This document shows, one piece after another, positions 34,813 to 42,584 of a stretch of 58,976 bases of DNA (the first letter of the stretch is position 1; each line of letters opens with the position of its first letter). The notes under the pieces are model-generated. The model was not told the DNA's origin, ran no database searches, and worked only from the letters and a program-made list of their open reading frames with translations. The stretch comes from Candidatus Staskawiczbacteria bacterium RIFOXYB1_FULL_38_37 (GTDB lineage: Bacteria; Patescibacteriota; Minisyncoccia; Minisyncoccales; Staskawiczbacteraceae), in NCBI GenBank assembly GCA_001822075.1, contig MHPK01000006.1, positions 1 to 58,976 of the forward strand, written 5' to 3'. The translations under genes and the position numbers were made by a program.

Positions 34813-37800
34813 TTAAATAATTCTATTGAACACAAAATATGCCCCTATGGCAAACAAAAGATAAGCTATAACACTGGCTACAACTGCTAGAATTATATGA
34901 GAGGAAATAAATTGCGCCAGCTGACTAAGAAAGGATTGCTTTTCTGAGAGTTTTGGAATTTTAAGACTAATTGATCCAGCTGACTGCAAATTTCCAGATT
35001 CAGCCTTTACTGCTATTAAAGTTATTTCTTGGGCCTGGTCTGATTTTGCCTTAAAAGTGATTTTCTTTTCAGAATACGGTTCTAAAGAACCGATATTCAT
35101 GCCATAAACTATGTTTTCTGAAGAAGGCTCGCCGTCTATCTTAGAATCCCCTTGATAGCTCATGCCTTCAGGCAGTTGAACTGTGGTTGTAACTTCTCCT
35201 ATGCCTTCGGCTGTGTTATTTGCCACCACCAGTAAAAATTCCAAATTATGGCTCTGCGTAAGGTCGGGATTTTCCTGCCACTCGCCTGTTTTTTGGTCTT
35301 TTGCAAAAAGCTTCAGGCTAAGCGCGCCAGATGAACAGTCTTTGGGGCAAGTTAAGGCATCTTCTTGGCAATTGCAAGTATCATCTCCGCAGGTAGATTT
35401 TGATTTGCAATATTCATCTGGGTTATATCCAGCGCATTCTCCATTATCGCAAAAAGAATCCTGGCAATCTTGATAAATTTCCTGTATCTGGCCTGTTGAG
35501 TCATACCAATAGACATCATCGTTATAGCACCCCTTTCTATAGTTTTTGATATAGGTAAGGGAGCTGCTGCACTTCTGAGTTTTTTGGCATACATACCCGC
35601 ACTTTCCGTCTTTGCACGACCACGAAGGTTCTTGCGTTTCAGAACAATTTCCATATCCGCAGGATGTACTGCCCTGGCACGTTTTATCAGACGACCAGTC
35701 AAGACATTCATCTGAATCATACTGCCCGCAGATTTGTTTATAAGATGTATCAGAGCACTTTACTTGGCCTTGTTCGCAATCATTTTGGCATTGCTGTGTT
35801 TGTTGAGAGGCAGTCTGTTGTTCGGTTTCCTGCGGCGGCAGGAGTTCCGATTCTTCTCCGGCGCAACTATTGCTTGGGTTGCACAAATATGTGCAACTTC
35901 CATTTTCGCACCTCCATGAGGGCTTGTATTCTGGAGGGCATATTCCGTATCCGCAACTAGTATCGCCCGAACATATTGTGGCAGTTGACCATTCAAGACA
36001 AGTGTCAGAATCATATTGCCCGCAGGTCTGCCTATGAGATGCGTCAGAACACTTTGCCTGGCCTGATATGCATTCATTGGCGCATTCATCTGATGGTTCG
36101 GGTTCGGGTTCGGGCTCTGGTTCGGGCGTTTCATTTAAACACGTATTAACGCACGTTCCTGTTTCAATTATAGGATTTCCAGAGTTTAGCGGCTGGGTAA
36201 CCCAATAGCCGTATGGAGCTATATTATTTTGGGGAGTATAAATTTGGCCGTTAGGAATTAAAATTCTTGTTGTGCCGTTTATCAAAAATAAAGCCGGATT
36301 TTGCTGGAGAACTTGATAAGTGTGTCCGCTGTCTTGGTTGGGTGTTAATCTATAAAGATTATAATGATTAGGAACTCTCATTCCTGTTAAAACATAATCT
36401 GCGCTATCGCTTACAAGGCTGCTAACAAGACTTTGCCTGTCCTGCCTGAAAAATGTTAACTGGTCAAATTCCTGCAAAAGCGCGTTCATTGCTGTAGATT
36501 CGGCAGTTCTGTCTGCTGTAGTGCGGGTGTCTTGGTCTTCGCCGTTGCCAGATGAATTGAACCAGCTTATGCCGTCAGAGCCCGTAAGCAAAACATGAAA
36601 AACATTTTCAGTCCAATATTTTGCGTAATTTAAATTAAATGTCTGGTTTTGCGGACTTTGCAAATCATAAGACCAATGGCTGAGCCACACGCGCAAAGGC
36701 ACCGAAGGTCCGGAAAGAGTTGCTGCGCGAATAGAATTAATCCCCAGTTTAAAACTGCTGAAGGTTATGTTTTCATAAGTTGCTATATCTTGGTGCGTGC
36801 CCACCTTTACGCCAGAGCCATAAGGCCAAAGCAATCCCGGTCTAGGATAAGCGGAACTATGCATAAAATTTGCATTATCTGTCATCTGCGCATTTGGATA
36901 ATATGATTTCAAAACATTGTAATACGCCTGGTTCAAATATTCAGCTTCCATATCCCAAGCAACAGAATTCCACATCAATTGTATATTTGTGGTAGCGGGC
37001 CTCGTCCATTCATATGTCCAAGGAGTGATGTAGTTATAAAGGGTTTGGCCTTGAGGAATTACAAATCCGTACTGAGCCAGTTTTGAGGCCATCGCAGGAA
37101 AGCGCGGATCATTTTGAATGCCGTTCCACCAAGCTTCAACGCGCTCGTTATAGGCTGGATAATAAAGAGACTCGTTGCATGGGGTGTCAGAATTATCGCC
37201 AGAAGGAATAAGGCTGGAAGGCCAGGGTTTTGCAAATCCCACATCAAATCCTATTTCATAATCAGACTGAAGATAATTAATTTCTTTTCCGCCGAGACCG
37301 ATATAATCATTTAAAAATGTTTGAAGCCGGCTCTGGTTTTCTGAAACCCAATTATTCCACCAGGGGCTTCTGTAATTAATCGCGTATCCATCAACTTTGA
37401 TATACGGACTTGTGCACCCGGGAGGCACTGGAACATCTTGCGCTCTCTCGCATGTTGAAAGGTCATTAGGGTTTGCGCAAGACCCCGGAATAATTATATT
37501 ATCTTTATCGCCCACTGTATCTATATAATCTCCCCATCTCGGATAAAAATAGTTAAGCACTGCCCTAAATCCTTTTGGCTGGCCGTCTGTAATGGTTTTT
37601 ATTCTTGCAACCTCTGCAGTATTGCCTATGTCTGCTATTTCAATGTAAGCTACCGGAACAATGTGCCAAAATTGCTTGTTATAAGCGCTTCCGGTTTGAG
37701 AATATATCCTGCCTACAGAACAGCTTGTGGTCCCGCACCAGCTGTATGCTATGCTTACATTTTCCCACTGGCAGGTGGAGTTGCATCCGTCTTCAGCTGA

Positions 37801-38034
37801 AAAATTTCCGTCATCGCACTCTTCTCCCAAATCCTCTTCAACAATGCTGTTGCCACATCCTCCTGCCCCAGAGCTTAAAACAGGGAGCTTTAAAAAAGCC
37901 GGGCCTATTTTGAAATCAAATGATTCCCATTTTATTTTTTTAATAGCATCAAAATTTAAAATACAAAAAACAGCAGAACAAATTAAAATAATTGCCGCAA
38001 AAATAATTAAAACTTTCCGCGTTCTAAAACCCAT
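34813..38034 (-). CDS. Large secreted/membrane-anchored multidomain surface protein
   Basis: 1073 aa. N-terminal membrane helix/signal (about 8-27). Residues 57-95 hold a DUF4215-like Cys motif (CGNSIVEED..GEECDDGN, ending NSTCQW). Residues about 95-620 are a Trp/Tyr-rich domain resembling a TIM-barrel glycoside hydrolase (YEIGFDVGFAKPW, WDMEAEYLNQAYY, SDGISWFNSSG), family unidentified. A PEPEPEPEPEP linker follows, then two copies of a Cys module (CxNxCxxGQxKCSD...GQYDSD-x-CLEWS) (about 645-800), a further Cys-rich segment, a DUF11-like domain (about 905-1010) and a C-terminal membrane helix (about 1045-1070). Architecture parallels the surface protein at 618-4787. Confidence 0.75.
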   Translation of the reverse strand: MGFRTRKVLIIFAAIILICSAVFCILNFDAIKKIKWESFDFKIGPAFLKLPVLSSGAGGCGNSIVEEDLGEECDDGNFSAEDGCNSTCQWENVSIAYSWCGTTSCSVGRIYSQTGSAYNKQFWHIVPVAYIEIADIGNTAEVARIKTITDGQPKGFRAVLNYFYPRWGDYIDTVGDKDNIIIPGSCANPNDLSTCERAQDVPVPPGCTSPYIKVDGYAINYRSPWWNNWVSENQSRLQTFLNDYIGLGGKEINYLQSDYEIGFDVGFAKPWPSSLIPSGDNSDTPCNESLYYPAYNERVEAWWNGIQNDPRFPAMASKLAQYGFVIPQGQTLYNYITPWTYEWTRPATTNIQLMWNSVAWDMEAEYLNQAYYNVLKSYYPNAQMTDNANFMHSSAYPRPGLLWPYGSGVKVGTHQDIATYENITFSSFKLGINSIRAATLSGPSVPLRVWLSHWSYDLQSPQNQTFNLNYAKYWTENVFHVLLTGSDGISWFNSSGNGEDQDTRTTADRTAESTAMNALLQEFDQLTFFRQDRQSLVSSLVSDSADYVLTGMRVPNHYNLYRLTPNQDSGHTYQVLQQNPALFLINGTTRILIPNGQIYTPQNNIAPYGYWVTQPLNSGNPIIETGTCVNTCLNETPEPEPEPEPEPSDECANECISGQAKCSDASHRQTCGQYDSDTCLEWSTATICSGDTSCGYGICPPEYKPSWRCENGSCTYLCNPSNSCAGEESELLPPQETEQQTASQQTQQCQNDCEQGQVKCSDTSYKQICGQYDSDECLDWSSDKTCQGSTSCGYGNCSETQEPSWSCKDGKCGYVCQKTQKCSSSLTYIKNYRKGCYNDDVYWYDSTGQIQEIYQDCQDSFCDNGECAGYNPDEYCKSKSTCGDDTCNCQEDALTCPKDCSSGALSLKLFAKDQKTGEWQENPDLTQSHNLEFLLVVANNTAEGIGEVTTTVQLPEGMSYQGDSKIDGEPSSENIVYGMNIGSLEPYSEKKITFKAKSDQAQEITLIAVKAESGNLQSAGSISLKIPKLSEKQSFLSQLAQFISSHIILAVVASVIAYLLFAIGAYFVFNRII

Positions 38035-38071
38035 TCGTTAATTATAGTTGAAATAAAAGAACCAGTCAAAA

Positions 38072-38112
38072 ACAAAAAATCCCCCTCGCCAAAGGCGCGG
38101 GGAATTTTTTGT
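38072..38112 (-). terminator. Terminator of the 16S transcript (bidirectional)
   Basis: AAAAAATCCCC...GCC-AAAG-GGC...GGGGAATTTTTT inverted repeat with flanking A and T runs. It lies about 60 nt beyond the CTCCTTT word at 38172-38178 and separates 16S from the surface protein gene. Confidence 0.75.
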
Positions 38113-38178
38113 TTTAGTTTCTTAAAGTTGTTTTCCCGCCGAGGCGGGACCCCGCTATGGCGGGGCGAATTAAAGGAG

Positions 38179-38335
38179 AATTTCTAGCGACTCTCCTCAA
38201 AACGCTTCAGAGTTAAAATCAAAACGATTCGACGAGCTCATCGAACTGAGCAAATCGAACCATTCTGATATTTTTCTGAGTCGACTACATAAATTCTGAA
38301 ATTCGCCGATTGGCGAACCAAAATTTTTAAAAAAA
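38179..38335 (-). other. Intervening segment between 16S GGATCA and the anti-SD-like CTCCTTT
   Basis: 157 nt, AT-rich at its start, with two hairpins: TTCGCC-AATC-GGCGAA and a REP-like CGATTTGCTCAGTTCGATGA / GCTCGTCGAATCG palindrome. No group I core words are visible. It may be an inserted palindromic element, a processed intervening sequence or plain 3' spacer. Confidence 0.4.
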
Positions 38336-38371
38336 TGATCCACGACCAGCTTCCGCTAGCCGTGCCTTGTT

Positions 38372-39156
38372 CATGATTTTCTCTATATCGCTATAAAGCA
38401 TGGACTATATCTTCATCCTATCGCAAAATATCTTTGATTTTACCGGATGGTAAGAATTTACAATTTCTGCAAACTTTTTATGATGCTTGGAAGATATAAA
38501 TATCCGCCAATAATCAGGGTCAACTTTTTTGCTTGGGTTATGAATTTTCCCGCTTTCTATCCCTATATCCGAAAGCATAGTTTTAATTTTGTTCATCTTG
38601 TCCAAGTCCTTCTGTACTAATTGGATATAAAACCTATCTTTTGTGTGCGGAATTCCTCCCTCAGCATCAAAGAATCCTCTGATATAAAAAGCTTTTTCAG
38701 AATTATCTCTTAACCTTGAAGGATCAAATCTAAAATCCAAATCTTTACAAAGAGTTTCCAAGACATAAATATTTCTGTCTTTTCCTTCCTTGTAAATCCA
38801 AGAGTTGCAGTCTATTTGCTTTAACAAACCTTGTAAATTCTCAAGCCATTGCTTATTTTTCTGAGCGAATCTAATTCTTTTGCCTTTATTCAAGGTCGCA
38901 TCATGGATTGCTCCATTCAAATAAGCGATGATTTGATATTTTGTAGTAGGAGTTCGGCGTGTAGTCTCTGAGGGGTCACTCGCCAAAAATTGAATATTTG
39001 GGCGAGGACTTCCCTGCTGATTTTCTGCACCGATTGCATTTTCACTCATGATATAATTATATCATGAGTAGCATCGGATACACAGATGTTCCAGCATACA
39101 GCCAAATTTGTCAGCCACATTGCTGTGGCAGGTCGCAACAAGTGCAGTTTGCACCT
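38372..39156 (-). mobile_element. Group I intron in 16S after position 1498 with LAGLIDADG ORF
   Basis: 785 nt. Exons: ...CTAAGTCGT and AACAAGGCACGG. Guide GCGAC pairs with GTCGT, U-G at the splice site; last nucleotide G. Core: TGTATGCTGGAACATCTG, AAAATCAGCAGGGAAG, CAGAGACTACACG (R), AAGATATAGTCC (S). Core words match the 1917 and 1931 introns of 23S, not the 2449/2504/2593 set. Confidence 0.87.
38405..39049 (-). CDS. Two-motif LAGLIDADG homing endonuclease
   Basis: 214 aa: a diverged first motif (IIAYLNGAIHDAT, 40-52) and a second YIRGFFDAEGGI (122-133). The opening GAENQQG translates the core P/Q word, DPSETTRR translates the R element, and the stop codon TAG lies inside the S element AAGATATAGTCC. 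Coding and ribozyme sequence are therefore fully interleaved. ORF position differs from the related 23S introns (after R rather than before it). Confidence 0.85.
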   Translation of the reverse strand: MSENAIGAENQQGSPRPNIQFLASDPSETTRRTPTTKYQIIAYLNGAIHDATLNKGKRIRFAQKNKQWLENLQGLLKQIDCNSWIYKEGKDRNIYVLETLCKDLDFRFDPSRLRDNSEKAFYIRGFFDAEGGIPHTKDRFYIQLVQKDLDKMNKIKTMLSDIGIESGKIHNPSKKVDPDYWRIFISSKHHKKFAEIVNSYHPVKSKIFCDRMKI

Positions 39157-39241
39157 ACGACTTAGCCCCTCTTACTGAATCTAGCTTAGGGCCCTTGCGG
39201 GCACTTCGGCTATCCCCAGCTCGCTTGGCTTGACGGGCGGT

Positions 39242-40193
39242 ATTGAGATCAAATAGTAATTTGTCTCGCACCACCGGACGAACGGTTTTCCCGTATCCTG
39301 GCGGTTTCCATCAGAGAATTGTGCTTTTTGCCCATTGATCGCATTTTATCTCGCAGTTTGACAATTTTGACGTAGCCAGAATCAGTCAAATGCTCTTTTC
39401 TGCGATACATTAACACAATTTTTTTAAATAATTTGTAGACCTTGCATTTTTTTGTCTGCAGATTGTATTCATCAAGAAAGGGAAATAAATAATTATTCAT
39501 ATCGTCCGCGCCCGTAATTTTGTATTTTACGTGCGGATACCAACCGTAACGGTCGTATGAACAATCATATAATTTTCCGCAACCGATTGTAATTAATACT
39601 CTTTCAAGTATTTCTTGATCATCGGCTCGGAGTTCGATTTCAAATTCGGCGCGAACTTGAACACCTCTGCGGTATTCATCGTTTTTGCCGATACTTACTG
39701 AAAACGAACCTTCTCCATCAATAAAACCTGCCACATAATGCGGGTTTAATTTTTCTCTATGGATTTGTTCCTTCCCGATAGGCGCTTTTAATTTACGATT
39801 ATAACGTTTATCGGTACTACGAACTCTGCTGACTTCTTGCTGTTGCATAAAACTAAAATTGCTTTTAATTTTTTCCTGAGGTTAGTTATACAACTTAATT
39901 ATATAACATTGCCAAAGAAACAACAACAAGATCTCCCCGGGTCATCTTAAAAAACTTTTTTCTACATCTCGGCCTTCCGATTATTGTAATTCTATAATTC
40001 TCAGATGACTTCCCTGTGTACTCGATAGGTCATCAGAATCACAACCTTTTAATGAAGGACTCAAGCTATAAAATGCCTCCCCACCCTTCAATTTAAATTT
40101 CACAATTTAAACCTGCGGATCGGCTTTGCGCAATCTGAGATATGCGTAGTAAGATTTTCACTTACTTTTTTCTAAAACTGCCGGGCATCCCGA
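39242..40193 (-). mobile_element. Second 16S insertion near position 1391-1396, intron class unclear
   Basis: About 950 nt between GTCTTGTAC and ACCGCCCGTC (boundaries plus or minus 3 nt). It carries a LAGLIDADG ORF whose stop is about 8 nt from the 3' exon. I cannot find the R and S words that mark the group I introns elsewhere in this window, and no convincing archaeal bulge-helix-bulge could be drawn. Position 1391/1393 is a known archaeal intron site (established knowledge). Confidence 0.65.
39249..39848 (-). CDS. Single-motif LAGLIDADG homing endonuclease
   Basis: 199 aa: HYVAGFIDGEGSFSVSIG (37-54), VRAEFEIELRADDQEILERV and KYKITGADDMNNYLFPFLDEY, the LAGLIDADG_1 pattern, followed by a basic C-terminal region (YRRKEHLTDSGYVKIVKLRDKMRSMGKK) closely paralleling the 1917-intron enzyme (KGEHLTKKGMIKIARIAEKM). 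Basic N-terminal extension of about 35 residues. Encoded in the second 16S insertion. Confidence 0.87.
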   Translation of the reverse strand: MQQQEVSRVRSTDKRYNRKLKAPIGKEQIHREKLNPHYVAGFIDGEGSFSVSIGKNDEYRRGVQVRAEFEIELRADDQEILERVLITIGCGKLYDCSYDRYGWYPHVKYKITGADDMNNYLFPFLDEYNLQTKKCKVYKLFKKIVLMYRRKEHLTDSGYVKIVKLRDKMRSMGKKHNSLMETARIRENRSSGGARQITI

Positions 40194-41787
40194 GTACAAG
40201 ACTCAGGAACGTATTCATCGCCACGTAGCTGATTGGCGATTACTAGCGATTCCGGCTTCATGAGGGCGAGTTGCAGCCCTCAATCCGAACTGAGACCGGC
40301 TTTGATGGGATTAACCTCCGCCTCTCGGCATCGTACCCATTGTACCGGCCATTGTACCACGTGTGCAGCCCAGGTCATCAAAGGGCCATGCGGACTTGGC
40401 GTCATCCTCGCCTTCCTCCCAATTATCTCGGGCAGTCCCCTATGACATTTAAAACATAGGGCAAGGGTTGCGTTCGTTACCCGAATTAACGGTACGTCTC
40501 AAGACACGAACTGACGACAGCCATGCAGCACCTGTGCTAGTGTCTTGTGGAGGGCTCTAATTTCTTAGAGCTTTCACTAGCATGTCAAGACCTGGATAAG
40601 GTTCTTCGTTTGTTGTCGAATTAAGCCACATGGTCCACCGCTTGTGTGAGTCCCCGTCTATTCCTTTGAGTTTTAGTGTTGCCACCGTACTTCCCAGGCG
40701 GAATACTTAACGCGTTAGCTTCGCCACTGGCAGGGTCGACACTACCAATAGCCAGTATTCATCGTTTACAGCGTGGAATACAAGGGTATCTAATCCTTTT
40801 TTCTCCCCACGCTTTCGTCCCTCAGTGTCAGGGTCGTCCCAGCTAACTGCCTTCGCTTTTGGTGTTCCCGACGATATCAACGGATTCCACCCCTACTTCG
40901 TCGGTTCCGTTAGCCTCTAACGCCCTCTAGTATAGCAGTATTGAAAGCATTTCAAAGGTTAAGCCGATGAACTTTAACTTTCAACTTACTATGCCACCTA
41001 CGGACCCTTTACGCCCAATAAATCCGGGTAACGCTTGAGGATTCTGTCTTACCGCTGCTGCTGGCACAGAATTAGCATCCCCTTATTCATGTGGTACTGT
41101 CTCCCCGCCAAAGGCGGGGTTCCTCCCACATAAAAGAACTTTACACCCCGAAGGGCTTCTTCATTCACGTAACGTCGCTCCGTCAGGCTTTCGCCCATTG
41201 CGGAAGATTCTCGACTGCAGCCTCCCGTAGGAGTATGGGCCGTTCTCAGTCCCATTCTTGGGGGTCGCGCTCTCACGCCCCCTACCCGTCATAGACTTGG
41301 TAGGCCGTTACCCTGCCAACTATCTGATAGGCCGCAGGCCAATCTTCAACCGGTAATCCTTGCGGACACCCTTTACCCTTGCGGGACTATCATGAATTAC
41401 CCAACCTTTCGGCTGGCTATACATGTGTTGAAGGTTTGTACCTACGTGTTACTAAGCCGTTCGCCGCTATCCCTTGCGGGATCGCTCGACTTGCATGCCG
41501 GTATCCACGTTACCAGCGTTCACCCTGAGCTAGGATCAAACTCTCAAATATACAGTTTGATTTACTACTCTTGCTTTGAATAAATCCAAAGCAATTAGAA
41601 TAAACTACTAATGTGTTCCCGACAAAAACACAAAGTGTATTTTGACGGGATAATTCGAAACAACTTTAAAAAACTAATTTTATGGTTGTTTATTTATTAA
41701 ATTTAGAATGGTTTTTCTAAATTTAATTTCATATTCAATTATCAATGTTCTTTTTCAGCGGATCAAATTACCGATACGCCGAGTGAA

Positions 41788-41846
41788 AAAAACACCCGCG
41801 TCCACGATGCAAATGTATTGTATCGGGACGCGGACGTTTTTCAGCT
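41788..41846 (-). terminator. Terminator or attenuator in the 16S leader
   Basis: Minus strand CCGCGTCC / GGACGCGG stem with a long loop, followed by GTGTTTTTTT. It lies between promoter 41919-41947 and the 16S 5' end, so transcripts from that promoter would end after about 110-130 nt unless antiterminated. A second weaker promoter, TTGATC-N17-GATAAT (about 41741-41769), lies between it and 16S. Confidence 0.5.
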
Positions 41847-41869
41847 ACGAAAACGTTAAATTGTTTTAT

Positions 41870-41998
41870 TTAGTTTTTGCGGTAGTAGAACTTAATACTA
41901 TTTTCAGCTACATTGTCCATATTATTCCATCTAAACCCCAATGTCAAGCCGTTTATCCAATTTTGCCCAAATTCACCCAATTTTGGTTCTCCTGGCAT
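41870..41998 (-). CDS. Possible 42-aa frame overlapping the upstream 16S promoter
   Basis: Open frame MPGEPKLGEFGQNWINGLTL...FYYRKN starting 11 nt after the toxin stop and ending before the leader terminator. It contains the TTGACA-N17-TAATAT promoter inside. No SD. It could be a small protein that uses the following hairpin as terminator, or chance. Confidence 0.25.
   Translation of the reverse strand: MPGEPKLGEFGQNWINGLTLGFRWNNMDNVAENSIKFYYRKN
41919..41947 (-). promoter_or_regulatory. Promoter upstream of 16S (copy 1 of a duplicated promoter)
   Basis: TTGACA (41942-41947), 17-nt spacer TTGGGGTTTAGATGGAA, TAATAT (41919-41924). The whole 29-nt block recurs with two mismatches at 42585-42613 upstream of the antitoxin gene, spacer included. 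Confidence 0.65.
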
Positions 41999-42008
41999 AA
42001 ATATAAAA

Positions 42009-42281
42009 TTAATCATATAACTTGCTGTGTTTTGCAATCATTAAGAATAAAACTGTGTTCTTATCTACCTGTTCGTATATTGCCCTAATATCGCCAGTTA
42101 TATTAACACTTCGCAGATTCTTCATTTCTCCACGTAATTGGTGATTATTCAAAATCGGATTGAAAGGATTTATTTCAAATAATCCTAACCTTTCCTCGAA
42201 ATTCTTTTTAATTTTAACAGAAAGTTTTTTATATTGTTTCTTGAAGTTTTTACTAGAAACAATATCCATATTATTTTTCAT
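42009..42281 (-). CDS. RelE/YafQ-type toxin (mRNA interferase)
   Basis: 90 aa, typical RelE/ParE fold size. Features: basic SSKNFKKQYKKLSVKIKKNFEERL helix pair, NNHQLRGEMKNLRSVNITGDIRAIYE (the conserved HxL-x-G...R..R.IY pattern of YafQ/RelE) and a C-terminal histidine in IAKHSKLYD. Such toxins cut mRNA on the ribosome. The start overlaps the antitoxin 3' end by 11 nt; Met5 is an alternative start. Confidence 0.85.
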   Translation of the reverse strand: MKNNMDIVSSKNFKKQYKKLSVKIKKNFEERLGLFEINPFNPILNNHQLRGEMKNLRSVNITGDIRAIYEQVDKNTVLFLMIAKHSKLYD

Positions 42282-42549
42282 TAAGAAGTTTCATGGCTTC
42301 TTTGGCTGACTTCGCAACGATGAAATTTTCCATTTTTCCATCGTGCCACTCTTTACTTACCTTGAGAAGTTCTTTTTCAACCTCCGGTTTTAGTCTTGGC
42401 TCCAAACTAACCGAAAACTTGCGAGTCCTTATAAACTCGCGCAAATGAGCATTTACAATAGTGGAGAGCGGAACCCCCATCTGTGCGGCAATCTTTTTTG
42501 CCTTTGCCTTTTCCGCCTTATCAACCTTAACGTTTAAGATAGTTTTCAT
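42271..42549 (-). CDS. RelB/DinJ-type antitoxin
   Basis: 92 aa. N-terminal ribbon-helix-helix-like segment (TILNVKVDKAEKAKAKKIAAQMGVPLSTIVNAHLREF, described by halves: strand 3-9, helices 10-25 and 30-42) and a toxin-binding C-terminal tail. RelB/DinJ proteins neutralise the toxin and repress their own promoter. Transcribed from 42585-42613. Confidence 0.83.
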   Translation of the reverse strand: MKTILNVKVDKAEKAKAKKIAAQMGVPLSTIVNAHLREFIRTRKFSVSLEPRLKPEVEKELLKVSKEWHDGKMENFIVAKSAKEAMKLLNEK

Positions 42550-42584
42550 AATGTATCTGTTGTATATATAATAGTTATATTTTT

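Larger units (their letters stand above)
38336..41551 (-). rRNA. rrs: 16S ribosomal RNA, interrupted by two insertions
   Basis: 5' end near AGAGTTTGATCCTAGCTCAGG (41551). Exons: 41551-40194, 39241-39157 (85 nt), 38371-38336; total about 1.48 kb. Insertions follow approximately E. coli 1391-1396 and U1498. The 3' end reads AACAAGGCACGGCTAGCGGA...GTGGATCA but the expected CCTCCTTT is not adjacent; CTCCTTT occurs about 157 nt downstream (38172-38178) within an AGGAGA/TCTCCT hairpin and before the terminator. A CCCCGCC-AAA-GGCGGGG hairpin extends helix 17 (41103-41119). Confidence 0.92.

Noticed and set aside
39242-40193. Archaeal bulge-helix-bulge intron in 16S
   Set aside because: A TGAG/CTCA four-pair helix exists near the junctions, but no consistent pair of 3-nt bulges with flanking helices could be drawn. 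Left as class unclear.
41788-41912. tmRNA or 6S RNA in the 16S leader
   Set aside because: No tRNA-like ends, no tag-reading frame and no 6S-type bubble were seen.
41870-41998. Firm call of a 42-aa protein upstream of 16S
   Set aside because: No SD, short, and it contains a promoter duplicated elsewhere in non-coding context. Kept only as a low-confidence feature.
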